Assembly: GCF_002209555.1 (NCBI RefSeq)
Contig: NZ_NJIF01000001.1
Coordinates: 186,001-250,000 of the forward strand
Direction of reading: 5' to 3'
Length of the DNA stretch: 64,000 nucleotides
Source: Achromobacter insolitus
GTDB lineage: Bacteria > Pseudomonadota > Gammaproteobacteria > Burkholderiales > Burkholderiaceae_B
A program made the translations under genes and the position numbers. The notes under the pieces were generated by a model. The model was not told where the DNA came from and searched no databases. It was given only the letters and a program-made list of their open reading frames with translations. Of the stretch, positions 17,459 through 25,303 are shown one piece after another (positions within the stretch are counted from its first letter, which is position 1; every line of letters begins with the position of its first letter).

Positions 17459-18313
17459 TCAGCTCGCGGCGCCCGCCAACCCCACGATGGCGGCTCGCAA
17501 CAAGGGCGCCACGCGCGTGCGCAGGTCCGCCTCCGGCAACAGGCTTGCGGGTCCGCCACAGCTCATGACGAAGACCCCTTCGCCGGTGATGGACGAGAAC
17601 GGCACGGCGACGGCGTTGATCCCCGACTGCCATTCGCCGATCGCGTAGCAGCAGCCCGTATCGCGCAGTTCCGCGCGGGCGCGCTCGATGGCCTCTGCGT
17701 CCGGCGCCGCCTCGCCCAGGCGGGTCAGCGCGTCGGCGCAAGCCTGGGGCGGCAGGCTGGCCAGATAGGCCCGGCCCATGGCGCTGTCCAGGCTGGCGCG
17801 ATAACCGACCGGCAAACGCAGGTACAGCGCCGAAGAGCCGTGGATGGCTTCGACGTAGGTCATGGCGTCGCCGTCGAAGGCACCGAGCGCCACTGCGCCG
17901 CCGGTAGCCCGCGCCAGCTCGGTCATTGAGGCCTTGGCCAGCTCCCTCACCTCCAGCCCCGCCAGCAGGCCGAAACCCAGGGCCAGGACGCCGTAGCCGG
18001 GCGAATACTTGCCGGTGTCCGGGTGATAGCGCAGGTAGCCCAATTCGGTAAGGGTGTAGGTAATACGACTGATCGTGGGCTTGGGCAAGCCGGTCAGGCG
18101 CGCCAGGTCCAGGTTGCCCAGAGCCGCCACGCCATGGCGGAAGCAGCGCAGCACATCGAGTCCGCGCGCCAGCGCTGTAATGAAGTCGGGGGAGTTGGCG
18201 CCCTCGCCCGAGCCGGCAACACGCTTACGGCGCGCGGGCAGGCTGAGCTCGACCTTGCCGTCCGGTTTGGCGGCGGGATGCGCGATGCGCTTGGAGTCAG
18301 AAAAAGATTGCAT
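17459..18313 (-). CDS. IclR-family transcriptional regulator
   Basis: At 284 aa it has an IclR winged helix at about 45-105 (ALARGLDVLRCFRHG, then LTGLPKPTISRITYTLTELG) and a C-terminal effector-binding domain (about 120-280) with the SAMGRAYLA and CCYAIGEWQSGINAVAVP motifs. A basic N-terminal tail of about 40 residues precedes it. It is divergent from the Bug receptor gene at 18468 and probably controls it. AT-rich dyads lie in the shared 154-bp gap. The effector is unknown, but IclR proteins commonly sense aromatic or organic acids. Confidence 0.9.
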   Translation of the reverse strand: MQSFSDSKRIAHPAAKPDGKVELSLPARRKRVAGSGEGANSPDFITALARGLDVLRCFRHGVAALGNLDLARLTGLPKPTISRITYTLTELGYLRYHPDTGKYSPGYGVLALGFGLLAGLEVRELAKASMTELARATGGAVALGAFDGDAMTYVEAIHGSSALYLRLPVGYRASLDSAMGRAYLASLPPQACADALTRLGEAAPDAEAIERARAELRDTGCCYAIGEWQSGINAVAVPFSSITGEGVFVMSCGGPASLLPEADLRTRVAPLLRAAIVGLAGAAS

Positions 18314-18357
18314 TTCTATTCGCTTCGTTTTTATAGTTTATTTCGAATAACAAAATT

Positions 18358-18378
18358 AAATTTCATTTAACGGAATTT
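18358..18378. promoter_or_regulatory. Candidate IclR operator in the IclR/Bug divergent gap
   Basis: AAATTTC (18358-18364), a 7-nt spacer and GGAATTT (18372-18378) form a nearly perfect dyad inside an AT-rich island that stands out from the GC-rich surroundings. IclR-family operators are often AT-rich palindromes with GGAA/TTCC arms. Assignment is inference. Confidence 0.4.
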
Positions 18379-18467
18379 AAAGCAAGGCACGAGACCTGGC
18401 AAGCGTTGCCCGCAACGCCAAGCCCGGCCCGACCCTCCACTCATGCACGCGATTTCAAGGGGAAAAC

Positions 18468-19436
18468 ATGATTCGCACTAGCTTCAAATTGCTGGCCACC
18501 CTGTTGCTCAGCGCGGCGGCCCTGGGCGCCCAGGCCGAGACCTATCCGGCCCGCCCGATCAAGGTCGTCTCGCCCTTCCCGGCCGGCGGCGCCACCGACG
18601 TGCTGACCCGGATACTGGCCGAACGCATGGCCAAGACGCTGGGCCAGCCCATGATCGTCGAGAACAAGGCGGGCGCAGGCACCTCGATCGGGGCGGCCTT
18701 TGTTTCGCGGGAAGCGCCGGACGGCTACACCATCCTGATGGCGACCAACTCCACCCTGGTCACGAACCGCTATCTATACAAGGAACTGCCCTACGACCCC
18801 GACGGCTTCGCCCGCATCGGCATGGTCGGCGTGGGGCCGCTGGTGCTGCTGTCCAGCCCCAAGCGGCCGTTCAACAGCACCCAGGACGTGGTGGCCTACG
18901 CCAAGCAGAACCCGGGCAAGCTGACCTTCGCCACCTTCGGCCCCGGCACGTCCTCGCACCTGGCGGGCGAACTCTTCAAGGAGCGCGCCGGCATCGACAT
19001 CCTGCACGTGCCGTTCAAGGGCGCGACCCAGGCCCTGCCGGCCCTGGTCAGCGGCGACGTGGACCTGTTCTTCGACATGGTGGCCACGGGCATGCCGCAG
19101 GCCGATGCCGGCAAGGTCAAGGTCTTCGCCATTACCAGCCCCGGGCGCCTGCCCACGCAGCCGAAGCTGGCGACGCTTGCCGAACAAGGTTATCCGGCCT
19201 TCGACATGACCGCCTGGTTCAGCTTCGTGGCCCCCAAGGGTACCCCCGCCCCGGTCATGGAAAAACTGCAGCAAGCGCTTGTCGAAACGCTGCAGGACGA
19301 AACGATCAAAAAGCGCATGCTGGACATGGGCATCGATCCGCGCTCGGGCACGGCGGCCGAACTGGACAAGCAGATCCAGACCGAACAGCCCATCGTGGCG
19401 CAGCTGATCAAGCAGGCCAATATCGTTTTGCAATGA
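18468..19436 (+). CDS. Bug-family (TctC-like) periplasmic solute receptor
   Basis: At 322 aa it has a Sec signal peptide of about 23 residues (ending LGAQA) and the Bug signature: YPARPIKVVSPFPAGGATDV, VENKAGAGTSIGAAFV, the DGYTILMAT loop and LHVPFKGATQALPALVSGDV. Bug proteins bind carboxylates such as citrate, amino acids or aromatic acids in the periplasm. No TctA/TctB membrane partners are adjacent, so it is an 'orphan' receptor that may work with distant transport genes or with signalling. The divergent IclR gene is its likely regulator. Confidence 0.93.
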   Translation: MIRTSFKLLATLLLSAAALGAQAETYPARPIKVVSPFPAGGATDVLTRILAERMAKTLGQPMIVENKAGAGTSIGAAFVSREAPDGYTILMATNSTLVTNRYLYKELPYDPDGFARIGMVGVGPLVLLSSPKRPFNSTQDVVAYAKQNPGKLTFATFGPGTSSHLAGELFKERAGIDILHVPFKGATQALPALVSGDVDLFFDMVATGMPQADAGKVKVFAITSPGRLPTQPKLATLAEQGYPAFDMTAWFSFVAPKGTPAPVMEKLQQALVETLQDETIKKRMLDMGIDPRSGTAAELDKQIQTEQPIVAQLIKQANIVLQ

Positions 19437-19640
19437 CAATGCCGGCCGTTTCGTGACAAAACGTTGGCGGGCCCCGGCCCGTCGACGAATGCGCCGAGCC
19501 GCAAGGCTCCCGCCGGCAGCGGCCCCAGTGGCCCCTGCCGGTTTTTCGTGCGCAGCCGATATGCCCTCTAACCCCTGGATACAGAACCGGGGCGCTCCCC
19601 GCTGCTATGGTGAAAAGGCAAACACCGCAACGGGAGCCCG

Positions 19641-20651
19641 ATGCCGTACATCGAAGAGAAATATGCGCGCCTGGACGCCGCCCGCTGGCTGGCGGCGGTG
19701 GCCGTCGTGCTGCTGCACAGCGCGGCCATGATCGTCAGCAACCCCGCCGTCTACGGTGGCGGAGCCTGGCTGGCCGCCAACCTGTACGACTCGGCGGCGC
19801 GTTGGTGCGTGCCTGTGTTCGTCATGGTCAGCGGCGCCCTGCTGCTGGATCCCGACAAGCCGCAAGATGCGCGCCAGTTCTACAGCCGGCGCATGGCTCG
19901 AATCTGCGCGCCGCTGCTGTTCTGGACGTTCTTCTACCTGGCGTGGCGCACGGCGCTGGATTGGTGGGACGACGGCCGCATCGATTTTTCGTTCTGGCCG
20001 CGCAAGCTGGTACAAGGCGAGCCCTACTATCACTTGTGGTACCTGTACATGATCGTGGGCCTGTATCTGTTCGCGCCGCTGGTCCGGATCCTGTATGCGC
20101 GCAGCACGCCGCGCGCCCGCGCGCTGTGGGTGGTGGGCATCCTGGGGGTGGCGATCCTGGACGCACTGTACCGTCGCGCTTTGGGCGCGCCCGCGGGCTT
20201 TTTCCTGACCTGGTTCCTGCCCTACCTGGGCTACTTCGTGGCGGGCCGCCTGATCTTCGACGGCCAGATGCGCATCCCGCGTCCCGGTCTGATGCTGGCA
20301 GCCAGCGTCGCGGCCACCGCGCTGGGCGTCTATGCGATGTCCAGCAATCGCGCACTCGACACCTACTTCTACGACTACTTCAGCCTCACCGTGCCGTTCA
20401 TGTCGCTGGCCGCGTTCCAGTGGATCGTCTCGTCGCCGCGCTTGCCGCGGATGGCCTCGCTGGCCCCGCTGACTTTCGGCATCTACCTGATCCATCCATT
20501 GTTCCTGGACGTGGCGCGCCGCGCCGGCGCGCTTACCGGCGCGCGCGCGGACGCCTGGACGCTGCCCTTGCAGGCCGCAGTCGTGTTCGCGCTGTCGGCG
20601 GCCAGCTGCTGGCTGCTGAGGCGGCATCCCGCGACGCGCAGATTCGTCTGA
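19641..20651 (+). CDS. Acyltransferase 3 family membrane protein
   Basis: This 336-aa protein has about ten membrane segments and the acyltransferase-3 pattern: YARLDAARWLAAVAVVLLHS (with the catalytic-type His), then FYSRRMARICAPLLFW, YHLWYLYMIVGLYLFAPLVR and FGIYLIHPLFLDV. Relatives transfer acetyl or succinyl groups to sugars of lipopolysaccharide, Nod factors or exopolysaccharide (OafA/WecH type). GGGAG four nt before the ATG supports the start. No glycosyltransferase genes are nearby, so the acceptor is unknown. Confidence 0.9.
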   Translation: MPYIEEKYARLDAARWLAAVAVVLLHSAAMIVSNPAVYGGGAWLAANLYDSAARWCVPVFVMVSGALLLDPDKPQDARQFYSRRMARICAPLLFWTFFYLAWRTALDWWDDGRIDFSFWPRKLVQGEPYYHLWYLYMIVGLYLFAPLVRILYARSTPRARALWVVGILGVAILDALYRRALGAPAGFFLTWFLPYLGYFVAGRLIFDGQMRIPRPGLMLAASVAATALGVYAMSSNRALDTYFYDYFSLTVPFMSLAAFQWIVSSPRLPRMASLAPLTFGIYLIHPLFLDVARRAGALTGARADAWTLPLQAAVVFALSAASCWLLRRHPATRRFV

Positions 20652-20672
20652 AAGGCCTACATCTTCAAGGGG

Positions 20673-20712
20673 TTATGCCGCGCACCGCATGGTTAAGCCG
20701 GCTTCGGCATAA
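20673..20712. other. Nested inverted repeat upstream of the Rieske gene
   Basis: TTATGCCG (20673-20680) pairs with CGGCATAA (20705-20712) across a 24-nt interval that itself ends in the palindrome AAGCCGGCTT (20695-20704). It lies 22 bp past the acyltransferase stop and 50 bp before a TACAAT box. It could be a terminator without U-run or a protein-binding dyad. Confidence 0.4.
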
Positions 20713-20761
20713 CTTCACCAAGCTTCGCAGTTCTTCACGGGCGCAGGGTAAGGGCTTGGGG

Positions 20762-20878
20762 TACAATTCACGGCTTACTTGATCGGCCAGACACCGATTT
20801 TTCTTCGCGCCAGCACGGAACGCAGCCAGCGGATTTCAAAGCCGCCCGGCAAAAGCTCCTCCGTCCTGGCTTTTTTAT
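20762..20878 (+). promoter_or_regulatory. Putative promoter and attenuator-like leader of the Rieske gene
   Basis: A TACAAT box at 20762-20767 could be the -10 element, with no clear -35. About 120 nt of leader follow before the ATG at 20895. Near its end, two alternative stems (AAAGCC/GGCTTT and AAAAGC/GCTTTT) share a right arm followed by a T6 run, like an intrinsic terminator or attenuator just ahead of the gene. Stems are short (6 bp), so this is tentative. Confidence 0.35.
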
Positions 20879-20894
20879 CCGAGCGGGGGGAATC

Positions 20895-22043
20895 ATGACC
20901 GACATCGGTCGGATGGCACATGTAGTGCCAGCTCGCACCCAGCTACCCGTCAGCGCGTATTTTGACGAAGCCCTCTTTGCCCGCGAGCAAGAACTCATTT
21001 TCAAGCAATCCTCACAATACGTCGGCCACCAGAAAGTGGTGCCCGAAATTGGGGATTGGCGTACGTTGGTTCAGGAAGACGGAGGGCGCGTGCTGGTTCG
21101 CAACCAGCAAGGCGTCGAACTCATCTCAAATGTCTGCCGCCACCGTCAGGCATTGATGCTTGGCGGCGAGGCCGGCAATGTGGCCGGCAACTGCAATACG
21201 CATGGCAATCTGAAGGCAACCGGCGGCAATATTGTCTGCCCCTTGCATCGCTGGACGTACAACAACCAGGGCGAGTTGTTGGGCGCGCCCCAGTTCGCCA
21301 CCACGCCCTGCATGAACCTGCAGAAGTTCCGCCTGCGTGACTGCCATGGCCTGCTGTTCGAAGGCCCGCGCGATCCGGCCTCCGACATGGCGCCGCTGTT
21401 CTCGCGTCCGGAATTCGACTTCGGCGATTACGTGCTGGATCACGTCGAAGTGCACCAGTGCAACTACAACTGGAAGACCTTCATCGAGGTCTACCTCGAG
21501 GACTATCACGTCGGTCCGTTCCATCCGGGCCTGGGCCGATTCGTCACCTGCGACGACCTGAGCTGGGAATTCAACGACTGGTACAGCCTGCAGAAGGTCG
21601 GCGTGCACAACGCCCTGGCGCAGCCGGGCTCCGACGTGTACAAGCAATGGCATGACCGCCTGCTGGCGTTCCGCGAAGGCGATGCGCCCGATTTCGGCGC
21701 GGTCTGGGTCACGTACTTCCCGACCCACATGATCGAGCTGTATCCGCACGTGCTGGTGCTCTCCACGCTGTATCCGAAGGGTCCCCAGGAAACGGTGAAC
21801 GTGGTCGAGTTCTACTACCCCGAGGAAATCGCCGCCTTCGAGCGCGAATTCGTCGAGGCCCAGCGCGCCGCCTACATGGAAACGGCGATCGAAGACGATG
21901 AGATCGCCGAACGCATGGACGCGGGCCGCAAGGCGCTGATGCTGCGAGGCGTGAACGAAACCGGACCGTACCAGTCGCCCATGGAAGACGGCATGCAGCA
22001 CTTCCACGAATGGTATCGCCGTATCATGCAGGAACGCGTCTGA
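20895..22043 (+). CDS. Rieske [2Fe-2S] ring-hydroxylating oxygenase, alpha subunit-like
   Basis: At 382 aa it has an N-terminal Rieske domain and a C-terminal catalytic domain. The first cluster half is C81-R-H83. The second looks like C115-P-L-H118-RW, but C100-N-T-H103 also fits C-x2-H and lies at more usual spacing. The mononuclear iron site is visible in IEVYLEDYHVGPFHPGL (Asp, His, His). Such enzymes hydroxylate aromatics or N-methyl groups using a separate reductase, and none is encoded next to it. It stands alone with its own leader and a strong terminator at 22070. The substrate cannot be told. Confidence 0.88.
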   Translation: MTDIGRMAHVVPARTQLPVSAYFDEALFAREQELIFKQSSQYVGHQKVVPEIGDWRTLVQEDGGRVLVRNQQGVELISNVCRHRQALMLGGEAGNVAGNCNTHGNLKATGGNIVCPLHRWTYNNQGELLGAPQFATTPCMNLQKFRLRDCHGLLFEGPRDPASDMAPLFSRPEFDFGDYVLDHVEVHQCNYNWKTFIEVYLEDYHVGPFHPGLGRFVTCDDLSWEFNDWYSLQKVGVHNALAQPGSDVYKQWHDRLLAFREGDAPDFGAVWVTYFPTHMIELYPHVLVLSTLYPKGPQETVNVVEFYYPEEIAAFEREFVEAQRAAYMETAIEDDEIAERMDAGRKALMLRGVNETGPYQSPMEDGMQHFHEWYRRIMQERV

Positions 22044-22069
22044 AGCCCGCTTCGACGCCGCTCCCATGC

Positions 22070-22102
22070 AAAAGGCCTCGCGTACGCGAGGCCTTTTCTT
22101 TT
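22070..22102. terminator. Bidirectional terminator after the Rieske gene
   Basis: A 28-bp perfect palindrome (22070-22097) with a 13-bp arm AAAAGGCCTCGCG is followed by a pyrimidine-rich run CTTTTT. It serves the Rieske gene and the convergent phosphonate cluster. Confidence 0.9.
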
Positions 22103-22116
22103 TCCAACTGCCGGAA

Positions 22117-23247
22117 TCAGCGACCCAGCACGCCCGCGACCGTGCGCTCGCCGATGGCCAGGCCCACCGTCATGCCCACACCCGAGTGCATCACCGCCAC
22201 CGTCATGGCGGCATCGACCGGCATGACCGAGAACGGCGCCGGGCCGTGCGCGCCATAGACTCCCTGCCAGCGCTCCAGCACCCGCAAGCGCGCGTCCAGG
22301 GCCTGGGTCGCCAGGTCCAGCATGGCATTGTCGACCGCCTCGTCATTGAACGGCGGCGCGTCCTGGCCATAGCGGTGCGAATCGCCGATGATCAATTCGC
22401 CATAGGGAGTGGGACTGATCAGCAGGTGGATGCCGTTTTCCAGCAGCATGGGCGTTCGCGCCTGGATCAGGTCGCGCAGCGCCAGCGCCGACGGCAGGTC
22501 GGAGAACGCGCCGTAGTGCACGCAGGACAGGCCGGTCAACAAGGGTCGGTCCAGCGCGAAAGGTTGAGTCTCGAATGCCGCGCGCAACATCTGCAGGCGC
22601 GTGACCTCCAGATTCATCGGCGCAAAGCGCTCCGGCAGCAGCGTCAGGTAGTCATGCCCGGGGCAGACGAACACGTGGCTGCCCTTGAATTCGCCCGCCG
22701 AGGTGCACACCAATCCGCCTTCGACGGCCCGAGCCAGCGTGCCGGTGATGAACTCCACGCCCAGCGACTCCGCCAGATAGCGCGTAATGGCCGGCAGCGC
22801 CTCGCGCGAGTAGATCTGCAGGTCGTCATGGCCTTGCAGGGCCGCGCAATGATGCGCCAATCGACCGCCATACAGCCCGGCCACCTCGCGGCCCGAGAGC
22901 AGTTCGGCGCGATACCCTTCCTGGCGCATGCGCGTCTCGGCGAACTCTTGCAGCACGTCCGCCTCGTTGGCATTGCGCGCCAGCACCAGGGCGCCATTGG
23001 CGCGCACATGAAAGCCCGCGCGGTCCGCCAGTTCCAGCCACAGCTCACGCGCCTGCTGGGCGTGAGACAGCATCATGCCGGGAGCTTGGCCCGTCACGAT
23101 GACCTGGCCGAAGTTGCGAATGGTGGCGCCGTGAGCCTGGCGGCTGCGTTCGATGACGGCCACCGAGAGGCCGCGCTTGGCGGCGGCCCAGGCGTGGGCG
23201 ATGCCCAGCATGCCGGCGCCCACCACGACTACGTCGAAATTTTTCAT
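22117..23247 (-). CDS. Phosphonate-cluster FAD-dependent oxidoreductase (TIGR03364-like)
   Basis: This 376-aa DAO-type flavoprotein starts MKNFDVVVVGAGMLGIAHAW, a dinucleotide-binding GxGxxG loop, followed by VAVIERS and a C-terminal HSGVGMTVGLAIGE FAD-contact motif. It matches the glycine-oxidase-like family found inside 2-aminoethylphosphonate clusters. Family members are thought to oxidise the amine of aminoethylphosphonate or an N-methylated form to phosphonoacetaldehyde. It is last in the phnT-phnU-phnX-phnS2 run and could supply phosphonoacetaldehyde to PhnX in place of PhnW, which is absent here. That role is inference. Confidence 0.85.
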   Translation of the reverse strand: MKNFDVVVVGAGMLGIAHAWAAAKRGLSVAVIERSRQAHGATIRNFGQVIVTGQAPGMMLSHAQQARELWLELADRAGFHVRANGALVLARNANEADVLQEFAETRMRQEGYRAELLSGREVAGLYGGRLAHHCAALQGHDDLQIYSREALPAITRYLAESLGVEFITGTLARAVEGGLVCTSAGEFKGSHVFVCPGHDYLTLLPERFAPMNLEVTRLQMLRAAFETQPFALDRPLLTGLSCVHYGAFSDLPSALALRDLIQARTPMLLENGIHLLISPTPYGELIIGDSHRYGQDAPPFNDEAVDNAMLDLATQALDARLRVLERWQGVYGAHGPAPFSVMPVDAAMTVAVMHSGVGMTVGLAIGERTVAGVLGR

Positions 23248-23335
23248 CTGTGGAACAGTGCAAGAGGAATGCGTTGAGGCTGCCCTCGCGGGTGCCCCGA
23301 GGCGCGGCGGCCGACGCCGCCGCGGTCAAACAGCC

Positions 23336-24358
23336 TTACTTCTTCTTCGGCTCGGACTTGCCGTCGTAGCGCTTGGTCCACTCGGCGATGATGCGGTCGC
23401 GATTGGTCGCGGCCCAGGTGAAGTCGTTCTTGATCATGCGTTGCATCAGGTCGGCCGGCAGGTTCGGATTGGACGTGGCGATCGACGGGATGGCCAGCAC
23501 GGCAAAGTTGGCCTTGTACAGTTCATTGGCCTCGCGGCTGGCGGAGAAGTCGGCCAGCTTGCGCGCGGCTTCTAGATGCTTGGTGCCCTTCATGATGGCG
23601 GTGGCTTCCACTTCCCAGCCCAGGCCTTCCGAGGGGAACACGGCTTCGACGGGCGCGCCGTCGGCCTTCAGCTTGGCGGCGCGGTAATCGAACGACACGC
23701 CGATCGGGAACTCGCCCGCGGCGGCCATGTTGCAGGGCTTGGAACCCGAGTGCGTGTACGAGCCGATGTTCTTGTGCAGGGCGTCCATGTAGGCCCAGCC
23801 CTTTTCTTCACCGAAGATCTGCAGCCAGGCGCTGACGTCCAGGAAGCCCGTGCCCGACGAAGCCGGATTCGGCATCACGATCTTGCCCGCGTACACAGGC
23901 TTGGTCAGGTCCTGCCACGAAGTGGGCTTGGGCAGCTTCTGCTTTTCGGCTTCGATGGTGTTGAAGCAGATGGCGGCGGCGAAGCCGTCCATGCCGACCC
24001 AGGTGGGTTCGGCCTTGGCGTCGCGCATATTGGCGGCGATCTGGTCCAGGCCCTTGGGAGCGTAGGGCTGCAGCATGCCTTCCTTGTCCATCAGGCCCAG
24101 CGAGGTGCCGGCCAGGCCCCAGATCGCGTCGGCCTTGGGGTTGTTCTTCTCGGCCAGCAGCTTGGCCGTAATGATGCCGGTGGAATCGCGCACCCACTGG
24201 ATCTTGATGTCGGGATTGGCCTTCTCGAACGCGGCCTGATAGGCCTTGATCTGGTCGGCTTCGAGCGCGGTGTAGACCGTCAGGGTGGTCTCGGCGGAGG
24301 CGGCGCCCATCACGCCCGTCAGGGCGGCGGCCAGTGCAAGCAGCTTGTAGCGATTCAT
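23336..24358 (-). CDS. phnS: 2-Aminoethylphosphonate ABC transporter, periplasmic binding protein
   Basis: At 340 aa it has a Sec signal peptide (MNRYKLLALAAALTG to ASA) and an iron/spermidine-type solute-binding fold: TTLTVYTALEADQIKAYQAA, WVRDSTGIITAKLLAE, then WQDLTKPVYAGKIVMPNPAS and GVSFDYRAAKLK. It corresponds to the PhnS2-type receptor of phosphonate clusters. GGAG 8 nt upstream supports the start at 24358. It lies between phnX and the FAD oxidoreductase on the same strand, so import and breakdown are made together. Confidence 0.88.
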   Translation of the reverse strand: MNRYKLLALAAALTGVMGAASAETTLTVYTALEADQIKAYQAAFEKANPDIKIQWVRDSTGIITAKLLAEKNNPKADAIWGLAGTSLGLMDKEGMLQPYAPKGLDQIAANMRDAKAEPTWVGMDGFAAAICFNTIEAEKQKLPKPTSWQDLTKPVYAGKIVMPNPASSGTGFLDVSAWLQIFGEEKGWAYMDALHKNIGSYTHSGSKPCNMAAAGEFPIGVSFDYRAAKLKADGAPVEAVFPSEGLGWEVEATAIMKGTKHLEAARKLADFSASREANELYKANFAVLAIPSIATSNPNLPADLMQRMIKNDFTWAATNRDRIIAEWTKRYDGKSEPKKK

Positions 24359-24456
24359 GAAGTGACTCCGTGGGTAAGCGGAAAAAAGGCTGAGGGAGGC
24401 CCCCGGGGCGGGTCGGAACCGGCCCCGGCAAGCGGTGCAATCAGGGAGAAGAACGG

Positions 24457-25278
24457 TTAGGGACGCTGGCCCGCGGACAGGCGGGATTCGATGTCGGCGA
24501 TCACGGCGGGCAGGTCGGCAACGGTGTCGATCAGGTAATGCGGCGCGACGGGCGACAGTTCCTGGCTGGCGGCGGTGCGCGCTTGCTGGCGACCCGCTTC
24601 GTCCAGGCTCAGGTATTCCTCCAGCGTCAGGCCGGCGGCGTTGCCCGACAGCAGCAGGCCCACCGTCCACATGCCGGCGCGGCGCCCTTCCTCGATGCCG
24701 GGCGCGGTGTCGTCGACCTTGACGCAGGCGGCCACGTCGGTGATACCCAGCTCGATCACATTCTTCAGGGCCATCGCGGGGGCCGGGCGCGCGCGCGGCA
24801 CGTCGTCGCTGGCGACGATGCAATCGGGCTCCAGCCCTTCGGAGGCGGCGCGCTCGACCACGCGGCGCATGACGCTGGCGGGATAGCCCGAGCACGAGCC
24901 GATCTTCAGGCCACGCTGGCGCAGGGCGCGCAGCAGCTCGGCCGCTCCGGGTATCGCCGCGGAGTATTGCGCGACCTTTTCCAGCTGCATCGGCAGGAAG
25001 CGCTCGTAGATGGCGGTCACATCGTCATCGCCAGGCAAGCGGCCGAACTGCGCCTGGTACTGGCTGGCGATCACGGGATCGTTGCAGAGCGTGCGGATGT
25101 GGTCCCACTTGCCCATGCCCATCGGGCCTCGCGCCTGGGCCAGCGACATTTCCACGCCGAACTGCGAGAACGCATCCACGAACACCTTGGTGGGCGCAAA
25201 GGAGCCGAAGTCGACCAGCGTGCCGGCCCAGTCGAAGATCACCGCTTCCAGGCGGACGGGCAAAGGCGAAACAGTCAT
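24457..25278 (-). CDS. phnX: Phosphonoacetaldehyde hydrolase PhnX
   Basis: This is a HAD-superfamily phosphonatase of 273 aa. The nucleophile is D16 in [13 protein letters not shown], and the Schiff-base lysine K57 lies in [11 protein letters not shown] of the cap domain, the feature that separates PhnX from plain phosphatases. CSGYPASVM and [13 protein letters not shown] complete the active site. It cleaves phosphonoacetaldehyde to acetaldehyde and phosphate. The ATG at 25278 is chosen because AAGG is 9 nt upstream. The ATG three codons earlier directly follows AAGG. Its substrate would normally come from PhnW, which is not in this cluster. Confidence 0.95.
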   Translation of the reverse strand: MTVSPLPVRLEAVIFDWAGTLVDFGSFAPTKVFVDAFSQFGVEMSLAQARGPMGMGKWDHIRTLCNDPVIASQYQAQFGRLPGDDDVTAIYERFLPMQLEKVAQYSAAIPGAAELLRALRQRGLKIGSCSGYPASVMRRVVERAASEGLEPDCIVASDDVPRARPAPAMALKNVIELGITDVAACVKVDDTAPGIEEGRRAGMWTVGLLLSGNAAGLTLEEYLSLDEAGRQQARTAASQELSPVAPHYLIDTVADLPAVIADIESRLSAGQRP

Positions 25279-25303
25279 GAGAGTCATCCTTCAATAAATT
25301 CGT

